The notes under the pieces: model-generated
Databases searched by the model: none
What the model was told of the DNA's origin: nothing
What the model saw: the letters and a program-made list of their open reading frames with translations, nothing else
NCBI RefSeq assembly: GCF_002127655.1
Contig: NZ_NEHB01000009.1
Location: 1-64,000 of the forward strand
DNA: 64,000 nt
Direction of reading: 5' to 3'
Origin: Janthinobacterium sp. GW456P
GTDB taxonomy: Bacteria > Pseudomonadota > Gammaproteobacteria > Burkholderiales > Burkholderiaceae_D
Part shown: positions 27,208 to 35,379 of the stretch, piece after piece
How the letters are laid out: every line of letters begins with the position of its first letter
How positions within the stretch are numbered: position 1 is the first letter of the stretch
Translations under genes and position numbers: made by a program

Positions 27208-28257
27208 ATGCAAATGAAGCAAATGTTCAAATTTATCGTCGTGGGTGCTTCGGCAGCGATGGCATTTTCTTCCGCTTCCGTCATGGCGGCAGATATGACA
27301 GGTGCTGGTGCAACCTTCCCGTACCCGATCTACGCCAAATGGGCCGAGACGTACAAAGCCAACACGGGCAACGGCCTGAACTACCAGTCCGTCGGTTCCG
27401 GCGCTGGCATCAAGCAAATCAAGGCCAAGACTGTTGAATTCGGCGCCTCCGACATGCCTTTGAAGGCGGAAGAGCTGGAAGAAGCGGGCCTGATGCAGTT
27501 CCCGGCCATCATGGGCGGCGTGGTCACCATCGTCAACCTCGACGGCGTGACCCCAGGCCAGCTGAAAATGACGGGCAAGGTCGTTGCCGACATCTACCTG
27601 GGCAAGATCACCAAGTGGAGCGCGCCTGAGATCGCCGCACTGAACAGCGGCGTCAAGCTGCCGGACACGGAAATCACCGTGGTGCACCGTGCCGACGGTT
27701 CGGGCACTTCGTTCCTGTTCACCGACTTCCTGTCGAAAACCAACCCGGAATTCAAATCGAAGATCGGCGCTGGCTCGGCTGTGAAATGGGCTGTCGGCGT
27801 GGGCGGCAAGGGTAACGAAGGCGTGGCAGCCAACGTGCAGCGCATCAAGGGTTCGATCGGCTACGTCGAGTGGGCTTACGCCAAGAAAAACAAAATGTCG
27901 CACACCCAGCTGCAAAACAAGGACGGCAACTTCCTGCAGCCTGACGACGAAAACTTCAAGGCAGCCGCCGCTTCGGCACCCTGGACGCAAACCCCAGGCT
28001 TCGGCGTGGTACTGACCGACCAGGCTGGCAAGAACAGCTGGCCGATCACGGGCGTGTCGTTCATCCTGATGCACAAAGTCCAGGCTGACGCAGCCAAGGC
28101 AAAAGAAGTCCTGAAATTCTTCGACTGGGCCTACAAGAACGGCGGCCCTGCTGCCGTCGAACTGGACTACGTGCCAATGCCGGCATCGGTCGTGAAACTG
28201 GTGCAGGAATCGTGGAAAGCCAACCTGAAAGACGCATCGGGCAAAGCCATCTATTAA
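27208..28257 (+). CDS. pstS: Phosphate-binding protein PstS
   Basis: Periplasmic phosphate-binding subunit of the PstSCAB transporter, 349 residues. A signal peptide ends at SVMAADM (about 28). The mature start GAGATFPYPIYAKWAETY is the PstS signature. Phosphate-contacting motifs follow: GSGAGIKQIKA, EFGASDMPL and RADGSGTSFLFTDFL. GAGGA-type sequence precedes the ATG. It is the first gene of the operon, directly behind the Pho box. A short GC hairpin (28293-28314) and a structured repeat separate it from pstC. Confidence 0.97.
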   Translation: MQMKQMFKFIVVGASAAMAFSSASVMAADMTGAGATFPYPIYAKWAETYKANTGNGLNYQSVGSGAGIKQIKAKTVEFGASDMPLKAEELEEAGLMQFPAIMGGVVTIVNLDGVTPGQLKMTGKVVADIYLGKITKWSAPEIAALNSGVKLPDTEITVVHRADGSGTSFLFTDFLSKTNPEFKSKIGAGSAVKWAVGVGGKGNEGVAANVQRIKGSIGYVEWAYAKKNKMSHTQLQNKDGNFLQPDDENFKAAAASAPWTQTPGFGVVLTDQAGKNSWPITGVSFILMHKVQADAAKAKEVLKFFDWAYKNGGPAAVELDYVPMPASVVKLVQESWKANLKDASGKAIY

Positions 28258-28398
28258 TTTGATAGCTTGACCATGTAAATACCCATCCTTGTCCCCGCCA
28301 GCAGCACGGCGGGGCAGGGAGTTAGCCAGGACCGCCCGCAAGCCCTTGCAGACGCTCCTGGCTAAAAAATGAAAGTAAGTAAAAGAATAAAAGCAACG

Positions 28399-28516
28399 AC
28401 GCCTGACAAAACCGTAGCGAGCGGAAGGGAGTTGCGGTCGAGAAGCGCAACTGTACGAAGGTACAGTGAGCATCGCAGGCCGTAAATCCCGACGCGCAGT
28501 AGGTTTTGACAGGCGT
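28399..28516. repeat. Structured intergenic repeat, copy 2 (118 bp)
   Basis: Fills the 303-bp pstS-pstC gap. It shares the arms (ACGCCTGACAAAACC and an almost perfect complement) and interior blocks with the copy at 22521-22640. The central hairpin here is CTGTAC...GTACAG, where copy 1 has CCGTAC...GTACGG, so base pairs change together. Inside the operon, the element could stop or protect part of the transcript and so favour pstS over pstC (inference). Confidence 0.8.
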
Positions 28517-28560
28517 ATTAAAACAGCACGACCGGCAGTACCACCCACATCTGGCACAAT

Positions 28561-29580
28561 ATGAGCGCACAATCTACCTCCTCCACGATCCCCATGCCAG
28601 GCGGCAACATGACCGATTCCATCAGTCACGCGCAGATGCTTTCCACCATGCGCAAGCAGCGCTTCCAGGATTTCCTGTTCCACAAGGTGACGATGCTGTT
28701 CGCCCTGTCGGTGCTGATCGTCCTGGTCGGCATCATCATTTCGCTGATCATGGAATCGATACCGGCCTTCAAGACCTTCGGCCTGCATTTCATCGTGTCC
28801 GCGGAATGGGACCCCGTCAATGACCAGTACGGCGCCCTGATCCCCATCATCGGCACCCTGGTGACGTCCGTCATCGCCTTGCTGATCGCCTTTCCCGTCA
28901 GCTTCGGCATCGCCTTGTTCCTCACGGAAATTTGCCCGGCCTGGCTGCGCCGCCCGCTGGGCACGGCTGTCGAGCTGCTGGCCGGCGTGCCATCGATCAT
29001 CTACGGCATCTGGGGCCTGTTCGTGTTTGCGCCCCTGTTCGCCGACCACGTCCAGCCCCTGCTGAAAGCCACCCTGGGCAACGTACCTGTCATCGGCCAG
29101 CTGTTCAGCGGCCCCATGATGGGCATCGGCCTGCTGACGGCCGGCCTGGTGCTGGCCATCATGATCATCCCCTTCATCGCTTCCGTGATGCGCGACGTGT
29201 TTGAAATCGTCCCTGCCGTGCTGAAGGAATCCGCCTACGGCCTGGGCTGCACGCGCTGGGAAGTGGTGCGCAAGATCGTCTTGCCATACACCAAGACCGG
29301 CGTCGTTGGCGGCGTCATGCTGGGCCTGGGCCGCGCGCTGGGCGAGACCATGGCCGTGACCTTCGTCATCGGCAACGCGAATAAACTGTCGTGGTCGCTG
29401 TTTGCCGCCGGTAACAGCATCACCTCGCTGCTGGCGAACGAATTCGGCGAAGCGCAATCGTCGCTGCACGTATCGTCGCTGTTCTCGCTGGCCCTGATCC
29501 TGTTTGTCATCACCTTTATCGTCTTATCCGCCGCCAAGCTGATGCTGGCTGGCATGTCCCGCAAGGAAGGCACGAAATGA
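28561..29580 (+). CDS. pstC: Phosphate ABC transporter permease PstC
   Basis: Inner-membrane permease of the phosphate transporter, 339 residues from the first ATG. About six membrane segments are visible, starting at residues 43-65 ([20 protein letters not shown]). The family motif [17 protein letters not shown] lies near 140. The permease EAA loop includes [23 protein letters not shown] and [15 protein letters not shown]. The ATG at 28609 (MTDSISHAQ) has a better ribosome-binding site (AGGCGG) and may be the true start. pstA overlaps its stop by four bases. Confidence 0.94.
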   Translation: MSAQSTSSTIPMPGGNMTDSISHAQMLSTMRKQRFQDFLFHKVTMLFALSVLIVLVGIIISLIMESIPAFKTFGLHFIVSAEWDPVNDQYGALIPIIGTLVTSVIALLIAFPVSFGIALFLTEICPAWLRRPLGTAVELLAGVPSIIYGIWGLFVFAPLFADHVQPLLKATLGNVPVIGQLFSGPMMGIGLLTAGLVLAIMIIPFIASVMRDVFEIVPAVLKESAYGLGCTRWEVVRKIVLPYTKTGVVGGVMLGLGRALGETMAVTFVIGNANKLSWSLFAAGNSITSLLANEFGEAQSSLHVSSLFSLALILFVITFIVLSAAKLMLAGMSRKEGTK

Positions 29581-30473
29581 GCCAGCTCAGCCAAGTTAGC
29601 ACCCACGAAGCGCCGGCCAAGCCGGCCATGAATCCCGTCTACCGCAAGCGCCTGCTGATGCACCGCGTCGGCATCGCCCTGTCGGTGGCCGCCATGGCCC
29701 TGGGTTTGGCCGTGCTCGTATGGATTTTGTTCACCCTGGTGATCAAGGGTTTCGGCGCCCTGTCCGTCGACCTGTTCACGCAAACGACGCCGGCGCCTGG
29801 CAGCGAAGGCGGCGGCTTGATCAATGCCATCGTCGGCAGCGCCCTGATGGTGGGCCTGGCCACCGTCGTCAGCACCCCGATCGGCATCCTGGCCGGCATC
29901 TACCTGGCCGAATACGGCGAAGAAAACAAGCTGGCGCAAGTGACGCGTTTCGTCACCGACATCATGCTGTCGGCGCCATCGATCGTCATCGGCCTGTTCG
30001 TGTATGCGCTGTACGTGGCCCACGTAAAACACTTCTCCGGTTACGCCGGTGCCATCGCCCTGTCGCTGATCGCCGTGCCGGTGGTGGTGCGCACGACGGA
30101 CAATATGCTGCGCCTGGTACCGAACAGCCTGCTGGAAGCCGCGTTTGCCCTGGGCGCGCCGCGCTGGAAGGTCGCCACCCTGGTGCGCTTGCGCGCCGTG
30201 AAGGCGGGCGTCATCACCGGCGTGCTGCTGGCCTTGGCCCGCATCGCCGGCGAAACGGCGCCGCTGCTGTTCACGGCCCTGAATAACCAGTTCCAAAGCT
30301 TTAACATGAACGCGCCGATGGCCAACTTGCCGTCCGTCATCGCTTCGTTTGCGATGAGCCCGTACGACAACTGGCGCTCGCTGGCCTGGGGCGGCGCACT
30401 GCTGATCACCTTCAGCGTGCTGGCCCTGAATATCCTGTCGCGCACCGTGTTCAGCCAAAAAGTCCCACATTAA
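29577..30473 (+). CDS. pstA: Phosphate ABC transporter permease PstA
   Basis: Second permease subunit, 298 residues with six predicted membrane helices. The first is about 20-46. The sequence has the PstA motif [21 protein letters not shown] and the EAA loop [20 protein letters not shown], followed by [14 protein letters not shown]. The ATGA overlap with pstC indicates coupled translation. pstB starts 26 bp downstream. Confidence 0.96.
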   Translation: MSQLSQVSTHEAPAKPAMNPVYRKRLLMHRVGIALSVAAMALGLAVLVWILFTLVIKGFGALSVDLFTQTTPAPGSEGGGLINAIVGSALMVGLATVVSTPIGILAGIYLAEYGEENKLAQVTRFVTDIMLSAPSIVIGLFVYALYVAHVKHFSGYAGAIALSLIAVPVVVRTTDNMLRLVPNSLLEAAFALGAPRWKVATLVRLRAVKAGVITGVLLALARIAGETAPLLFTALNNQFQSFNMNAPMANLPSVIASFAMSPYDNWRSLAWGGALLITFSVLALNILSRTVFSQKVPH

Positions 30474-30499
30474 ACAGATACCGAGCGAAGCGAACCCAT

Positions 30500-31294
30500 A
30501 TGAATACGCAAATGAATCCAGCCCAAGACCTGGCACCAAAGAAAAAAACCATCGAGATTTCGGGCCTGAACTTTTTTTACGGCAAAACGCAAAGCTTGCA
30601 TAACGTCAACCTGGACATCCACGAGAAGAAGGTCACGGCCTTCATCGGCCCGTCCGGTTGCGGCAAGTCGACCCTGCTGCGCACCCTGAACCGCATGTAC
30701 GACCTGTATCCGGGCCAGCGCGCGGAAGGCTCCATCCTGTACCGCGGCCGCAACGTGCTCGACGCCGACCAGGACGTCAACATGCTGCGCGCCAAGGTCG
30801 GCATGGTGTTCCAGAAGCCGACGCCGTTCCCCATGTCCGTCTACGACAACATCGCCTTCGGCGTGCGCCTGTATGAAGACCTGTCGAAGGGCGAGATGGA
30901 CGAGCGCGTCGAGTGGGCCCTGAAAAAGGCGGCGCTGTGGGGCGAAGTCAAGGACAAGCTGACCAAGAGCGGCCTGTCGCTGTCGGGCGGCCAGCAGCAG
31001 CGCCTGTGCATCGCGCGCGGCGTGGCCGTGAAACCGGACGTCTTGCTGCTCGATGAGCCGACCTCGGCGCTGGACCCGATCTCGACCTCGAAAGTGGAAG
31101 AGCTGATCAGCGAACTGAAACAGGATTACACGATCGCCATCGTGACGCACAATATGCAGCAGGCGGCGCGCTGCTCCGACTACACGGCCTATATGTACCT
31201 GGGCGAGCTGGTGGAATTCGGCGAAACGGACCAGATCTTCATGAATCCGGCCCGCAAGGAAACGCAGGATTACATCACGGGCCGCTTCGGCTGA
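30500..31294 (+). CDS. pstB: Phosphate ABC transporter ATPase PstB
   Basis: Cytoplasmic ATPase driving phosphate uptake, 264 residues. Walker A is GPSGCGKST (about residue 52). The Q-loop is [15 protein letters not shown], the signature is [16 protein letters not shown], Walker B is [13 protein letters not shown] and the switch histidine is in [11 protein letters not shown]. The C-terminus [11 protein letters not shown] is the PstB ending. It lies between pstA and phoU with short gaps. Confidence 0.98.
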   Translation: MNTQMNPAQDLAPKKKTIEISGLNFFYGKTQSLHNVNLDIHEKKVTAFIGPSGCGKSTLLRTLNRMYDLYPGQRAEGSILYRGRNVLDADQDVNMLRAKVGMVFQKPTPFPMSVYDNIAFGVRLYEDLSKGEMDERVEWALKKAALWGEVKDKLTKSGLSLSGGQQQRLCIARGVAVKPDVLLLDEPTSALDPISTSKVEELISELKQDYTIAIVTHNMQQAARCSDYTAYMYLGELVEFGETDQIFMNPARKETQDYITGRFG

Positions 31295-31339
31295 TCCGCG
31301 CAGCGCTATACACAAGACAACTGAATACGGAGAGACAGC

Positions 31340-32050
31340 ATGATAGGCGAACATTCATCCAAGCAATACGACAACGAACTCGAAGCGATCCGCTCGAAGG
31401 TGCTCCTGATGGGCGGCATCGTTGAAACCCAGTTCCTCGACGCGATGACGTGCTTTCGTATCGGCAATGCGGAACGCGCCGACCGCGTGATGCGCGAAGA
31501 CGACGTCGTCAACCAGCTGGAAGTGTCGCTGGACGACGCCTGCAGCCATTTGATCGTGCGCCGCCAGCCGGCCGCCAACGACTTGCGCACCATCATGGCC
31601 ACCATCAAGGTGATTACCGACCTCGAGCGAGTAGGCGACGAGGCGACCAAGATCGCCCGCGTGGCGAAGAATCTGCACAAGCGCGGCAACGCCGTCGTCA
31701 ACCACTACGAAATGGTGCGCGGCATCGCCAACACGGCCACCGACATGCTGCACGATGCGCTGGACGCGTTCGCGCGCAACGATGGCAAGCAAGCCTTACA
31801 ATTAATTGCACAAGACGCCATCATCGACCATGAGTTTCGGTCTATCATGCGCAACCTGATTACCTTTATGATGGAAGACCCGCGCACGATTTCGGCGGCG
31901 CTCGATACCCTGTGGGTGGCCAAGGCCATCGAACGGATCGGCGACCATGCGAAAAACATCGCCGAATACGTGATTTACGTGGTTGAAGGCAAGGACATCC
32001 GCCACACCAAGGTGGCTGCTCCCGCCATTTCCGAGGAGCTCCCTGAGTAA
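31340..32050 (+). CDS. phoU: Phosphate signalling protein PhoU
   Basis: Helical metal-binding regulator that links PstB to PhoR and keeps the Pho regulon off when phosphate is plentiful. The 236 residues form two PhoU repeats. Each has the conserved E/D clusters: ITDLERVGDEATKIARVAK in the first and AKAIERIGDHAKNIAEYVIY in the second. A GGAGAG-type ribosome-binding site precedes the ATG. phoB follows after five bases. Confidence 0.97.
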   Translation: MIGEHSSKQYDNELEAIRSKVLLMGGIVETQFLDAMTCFRIGNAERADRVMREDDVVNQLEVSLDDACSHLIVRRQPAANDLRTIMATIKVITDLERVGDEATKIARVAKNLHKRGNAVVNHYEMVRGIANTATDMLHDALDAFARNDGKQALQLIAQDAIIDHEFRSIMRNLITFMMEDPRTISAALDTLWVAKAIERIGDHAKNIAEYVIYVVEGKDIRHTKVAAPAISEELPE

Positions 32051-32055
32051 GCTTT

Positions 32056-32745
32056 ATGGCATCTGATAAAACCACGGTATTGATTGTTGAAGATGAGCCG
32101 GCCATCGTTGAACTGGTGACCTATTCGCTGCGCGAATCCGGCTGGAATTGCTGCTCCGTACAAAACGTCGCCGATGCCTGGGAATTCATCCAGCACCGCA
32201 CGCCGCATCTGATCCTGCTGGACTGGATGTTGCCGGACCAGACGGGCTTGCGCCTGCTGTCGCGCATCCGCGCCGACCGCAATTTTGCCGCCATCCCCGT
32301 CATCATGCTCACCGCCAAGAGCATGGAAGAAGACAAGCTGGCCGGCCTGAACAGCGGGGCCGACGATTACGTCACCAAGCCGTTCTCGCCGCGCGAGCTG
32401 CTGGCGCGCGCCAAGGCGCTCTTGCGACGCAAGAGTCCGGAACACGCGCAGGCGCCCATGCGCGCCGGCAACGTGGCCCTGGACCCCGTCAGCTGCACCG
32501 TCATGATGGATGAACAGAAGATCGATATCGGCCACGCCGAATACAAGCTGCTGAAATTCCTGCTGGCCCACCCGGAGCGCGTGTTTTCGCGCAGCCAGCT
32601 GCTCGACAAGGTGTGGGGCGACCATGTGGTGATCGAGGAACGCACGGTCGATGTCCACGTATTGCGCTTGCGCAAAGCCTTGAAGGAGGCGGAAAGCCTG
32701 ATCAAGACGGTGCGCAGCGTCGGCTACATGTTGTCTGAAAAGTAA
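32056..32745 (+). CDS. phoB: Phosphate regulon response regulator PhoB
   Basis: OmpR-class activator of the Pho regulon, 229 residues. The receiver domain has E12-D13-E14, phospho-acceptor D56 (LILLDWMLPDQTG) and the lysine in VTKPFSPREL. The winged-helix domain carries the PhoB recognition region ERTVDVHVLRLRKALK and ends TVRSVGYMLSEK. It should bind the Pho boxes between ppk1 and pstS. It sits between phoU and phoR in the same operon. Confidence 0.97.
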   Translation: MASDKTTVLIVEDEPAIVELVTYSLRESGWNCCSVQNVADAWEFIQHRTPHLILLDWMLPDQTGLRLLSRIRADRNFAAIPVIMLTAKSMEEDKLAGLNSGADDYVTKPFSPRELLARAKALLRRKSPEHAQAPMRAGNVALDPVSCTVMMDEQKIDIGHAEYKLLKFLLAHPERVFSRSQLLDKVWGDHVVIEERTVDVHVLRLRKALKEAESLIKTVRSVGYMLSEK

Positions 32746-32756
32746 AGCCTCACTCT

Positions 32757-34073
32757 ATGAATCCGAAATTGCTGTTCTGGGTACCGGCCGCCTTGCGCAT
32801 GGTGCTGGCGCTGCTGGGCGTGGCCGTCGTCTGGTATCTGTTTGGCGCCACGTATGCGCTGGGCATCGCTTTCGTGCTGATGGCCATGATGGTGTTCGTG
32901 CAGCTGTCGTATCTGTTTCAGCTGAGTAACTGGCTGGACAATCCGCAAAGCGCCAAGCTGCCCGACGGCTGGGGCGCCTGGACCAGCATCTTCGCGCGCC
33001 TGTACCGCATGCGCCGCGACGACGAGAAAAACCAGGCCGAGCTGACGGAATGGCTGGCGCGTTTCCGCCAGGCCATGCATCTGTTGCCCGACGGCGTAGT
33101 CATCATGGACGACGTGCTGTTCCTCGAATGGTGCAATCCTGCCGCCGAGAAACACCTGGGCCTCACGCACGAGCGCGACAAGGGCATGCGCGTGACGAAT
33201 TTGATCCGCAGTCCCGAGTTCATGGATTACATCATCCTGGGCCGCTACGACCAGCCGCTGACGATCACCTTCCGCAACCGCAAGCTGATCGTGCAGATCA
33301 TCCCGTTCGAGAACCGCCGCCAGATCCTCGTCACGCACGACGTGACGGAGACGGAACGCATCGAAATGATGCGCCGCGATTTCATCGCCAACGCCTCGCA
33401 CGAACTGCGCACGCCGCTCACCGTCATCGTCGGCTTCCTGGAAATCGCTTCCGCCGAGCTGGACCTGGATGCCGCCACGCGCGCCGCCCACCTCAAGCTG
33501 ATGACGGAGCAGGGCCACCGCATGCAGCATCTGATCGAGGACATGCTGACCCTGTCGCGCCTGGAATCGGTCGATTATCCGCTGCGCCCCGAGCCCGTGG
33601 ACATCAAAAAGCTCATGCAGCAAGTCTTGCGCGACGCCAAGGGCTTGTCGGCCGGCAAGCATGAAGTGACCATGGAATGCAACGGCCCCGACGTGCTGGG
33701 CAGCTACGATGAACTGTACAGCGCTTTCGGCAATCTGGCGTCGAACGCCGTGCGCTACACGCCGGCGGGCGGCACCATCACTCTGCGCTGGCAGGATGGC
33801 CCGGCCGGACCGCAATTCATCGCGCAAGACACGGGCATCGGCATCAGCCAGGAACATATTTCGCGCCTGACGGAACGTTTCTACCGGGTCGACAAGAGCC
33901 GCTCGCGCGAAACGCAGGGCACGGGCCTGGGCCTGGCCATCGTCAAGCACGTGCTGCTGCGCCATGGGGGCACCTTGGCCATCCAGTCCGTGGCCGACAA
34001 GGGCAGCAGCTTCATCGTCAGCATGCCCAAATCCGTCGTCACGCCGCTGCAGGGCGAGTTGCTGGTCAAGTAG
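32757..34073 (+). CDS. phoR: Phosphate regulon sensor kinase PhoR
   Basis: Membrane-anchored kinase of PhoB, 438 residues. Two close membrane helices (about 12-32 and 34-56) have almost no periplasmic loop, as in PhoR. A PAS domain covers about 95-200 (LPDGVVIMDDVLFLEWCNPAAEKHLG). H215 lies in the HisKA motif NASHELRTPLTVI. The HATPase boxes are GNLASNAVRYTPAGG, DTGIGISQEH and GTGLGLAIVKH. It is the last gene of the phosphate operon and is followed by a clear terminator. Confidence 0.97.
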   Translation: MNPKLLFWVPAALRMVLALLGVAVVWYLFGATYALGIAFVLMAMMVFVQLSYLFQLSNWLDNPQSAKLPDGWGAWTSIFARLYRMRRDDEKNQAELTEWLARFRQAMHLLPDGVVIMDDVLFLEWCNPAAEKHLGLTHERDKGMRVTNLIRSPEFMDYIILGRYDQPLTITFRNRKLIVQIIPFENRRQILVTHDVTETERIEMMRRDFIANASHELRTPLTVIVGFLEIASAELDLDAATRAAHLKLMTEQGHRMQHLIEDMLTLSRLESVDYPLRPEPVDIKKLMQQVLRDAKGLSAGKHEVTMECNGPDVLGSYDELYSAFGNLASNAVRYTPAGGTITLRWQDGPAGPQFIAQDTGIGISQEHISRLTERFYRVDKSRSRETQGTGLGLAIVKHVLLRHGGTLAIQSVADKGSSFIVSMPKSVVTPLQGELLVK

Positions 34074-34077
34074 GTCG

Positions 34078-34104
34078 GGGAGGGGAACATCCCCTCCCTG
34101 TTTC
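34078..34104 (+). terminator. Terminator of the pst-pho operon
   Basis: Nine-base stem GGGAGGGGA and TCCCCTCCC with an ACA loop, followed by TGTTTCCC. It starts five bases after the phoR stop. Confidence 0.75.
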
Positions 34105-34149
34105 CCGTGCGACTAGTGCGAAGTTGGCATAAGTCGTTACAATCTGGCT

Positions 34150-35346
34150 ATGACTTTAATCAACGCCTCTTTTCGCCACGCCGGCGCGCAGCAACTGACC
34201 CAGTCGCTGCTGGCCGCGCGCCAGGACACCCTTTCCCTGTTCGACTGTTACGTCACTGCCGGCCTGGACGTGGTGGCGGGCTTGCCCCGTCATCCGCGCC
34301 TCAATCCGCCCTTATGGCAACTCGCGCAGATCGCCTGGTTTGCCGAGTGGTTCATCCTGCGCGAAGCGGCGTCCAGCCACCCGGCCGACGCCATCTATAA
34401 CTCCCTGCTGACGCGCGGCGACGACTTGTTCGACGCCAACATGGTGCAGCAGCGCGCGCGCTGGACGCTGGAACTGCCCAGCCCCGGCGCCGTGAAAACG
34501 TATTGCCACGAAGTGCTCGACAGGGTGCTCGATAAACTGTCGCGCGAAGCCAATGTCGACAGCGCCCTGGCGCCGTACCGGCTGGCCCTGGCGCATGAAG
34601 ACTTGTGTGGCGAAGAAATGCTGGCCGGCTTGCAATGGCTGGGCCTGGAAGCGCCGGCATCCCTCGCGGCCAGCCCGGCCTTGCCGCCCGGGGCGGGCGA
34701 GATCGCTTTTGCTGGCGGCACCATCGTAATGGGCTCGCCGCGCGGTGCCGGTTTTGCCTTCGACAATGAATCGCCGCCCCACAGCTGCTACGTGGCGCCG
34801 TTTTCCATCGATGCCTGCGCCGTATCCAACGCCCAGTTTGCCGATTTTGTCGCCGATGGCGGCTACCAGAACCGCCAGTTCTGGAGCGCGGCCGGCAGCA
34901 CCTGGCTGATGCGGCAGGAGCGCTCGTCGCCCCTGTACTGGCTGCGCGAAGCGACGCAGTGGCGCACCATGCGTTTCGGCCAGCGCACGACCTTGCCGCC
35001 GAACGAAGCCGTGCGCCACATCAATCTGTATGAAGCGCAAGCGTACTGCGCCTGGGCCGGGCGCCGCCTGGCGACCGAGGCGGAATGGGAGTATGCTGCG
35101 CTGTCCGGCCATCCGCGCTTTCACTGGGGCCAGGTGTGGGAGTGGACGGCGACGCCGTTCGAGCCGTATCCGGGCTTTGCGGTGGATGCCTGGCGCGAAT
35201 ATTCGGCGCCATATTTCATGCAGCACCAGGTGCTGCGCGGCGCCTCCTTCGCCACGCCGCCGCGCCTGCATTCGGCCCGCATGCGCGCCTTCCACGCGCC
35301 CGAACGGGGCGACATCTTTGCCGGCCTGCGCACCTGCGCCTGGTAG
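34150..35346 (+). CDS. EgtB/SUMF1-like protein with degenerate iron site
   Basis: 398-residue protein with a DinB-like N-terminal helical domain (about 10-165) and a C-terminal formylglycine-generating-enzyme-like domain (about 185-398: RLATEAEWEYAA, GQVWEWTATPF, HQVLRGASFATPP). This is the layout of EgtB-type sulfoxide or selenoxide synthases (ergothioneine, or SenA in selenoneine synthesis). In EgtB three histidines hold iron. Here the first position reads LAQIAWF with Q60, and the usual HxxxH reads HEDLC (H149, C153). Catalysis as in EgtB is therefore doubtful. No egtD, senB or senC gene is nearby. Function unassigned. Confidence 0.8.
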   Translation: MTLINASFRHAGAQQLTQSLLAARQDTLSLFDCYVTAGLDVVAGLPRHPRLNPPLWQLAQIAWFAEWFILREAASSHPADAIYNSLLTRGDDLFDANMVQQRARWTLELPSPGAVKTYCHEVLDRVLDKLSREANVDSALAPYRLALAHEDLCGEEMLAGLQWLGLEAPASLAASPALPPGAGEIAFAGGTIVMGSPRGAGFAFDNESPPHSCYVAPFSIDACAVSNAQFADFVADGGYQNRQFWSAAGSTWLMRQERSSPLYWLREATQWRTMRFGQRTTLPPNEAVRHINLYEAQAYCAWAGRRLATEAEWEYAALSGHPRFHWGQVWEWTATPFEPYPGFAVDAWREYSAPYFMQHQVLRGASFATPPRLHSARMRAFHAPERGDIFAGLRTCAW

Positions 35347-35379
35347 CGCGCCGAGAACCGACATCATTTCAGGATACCC

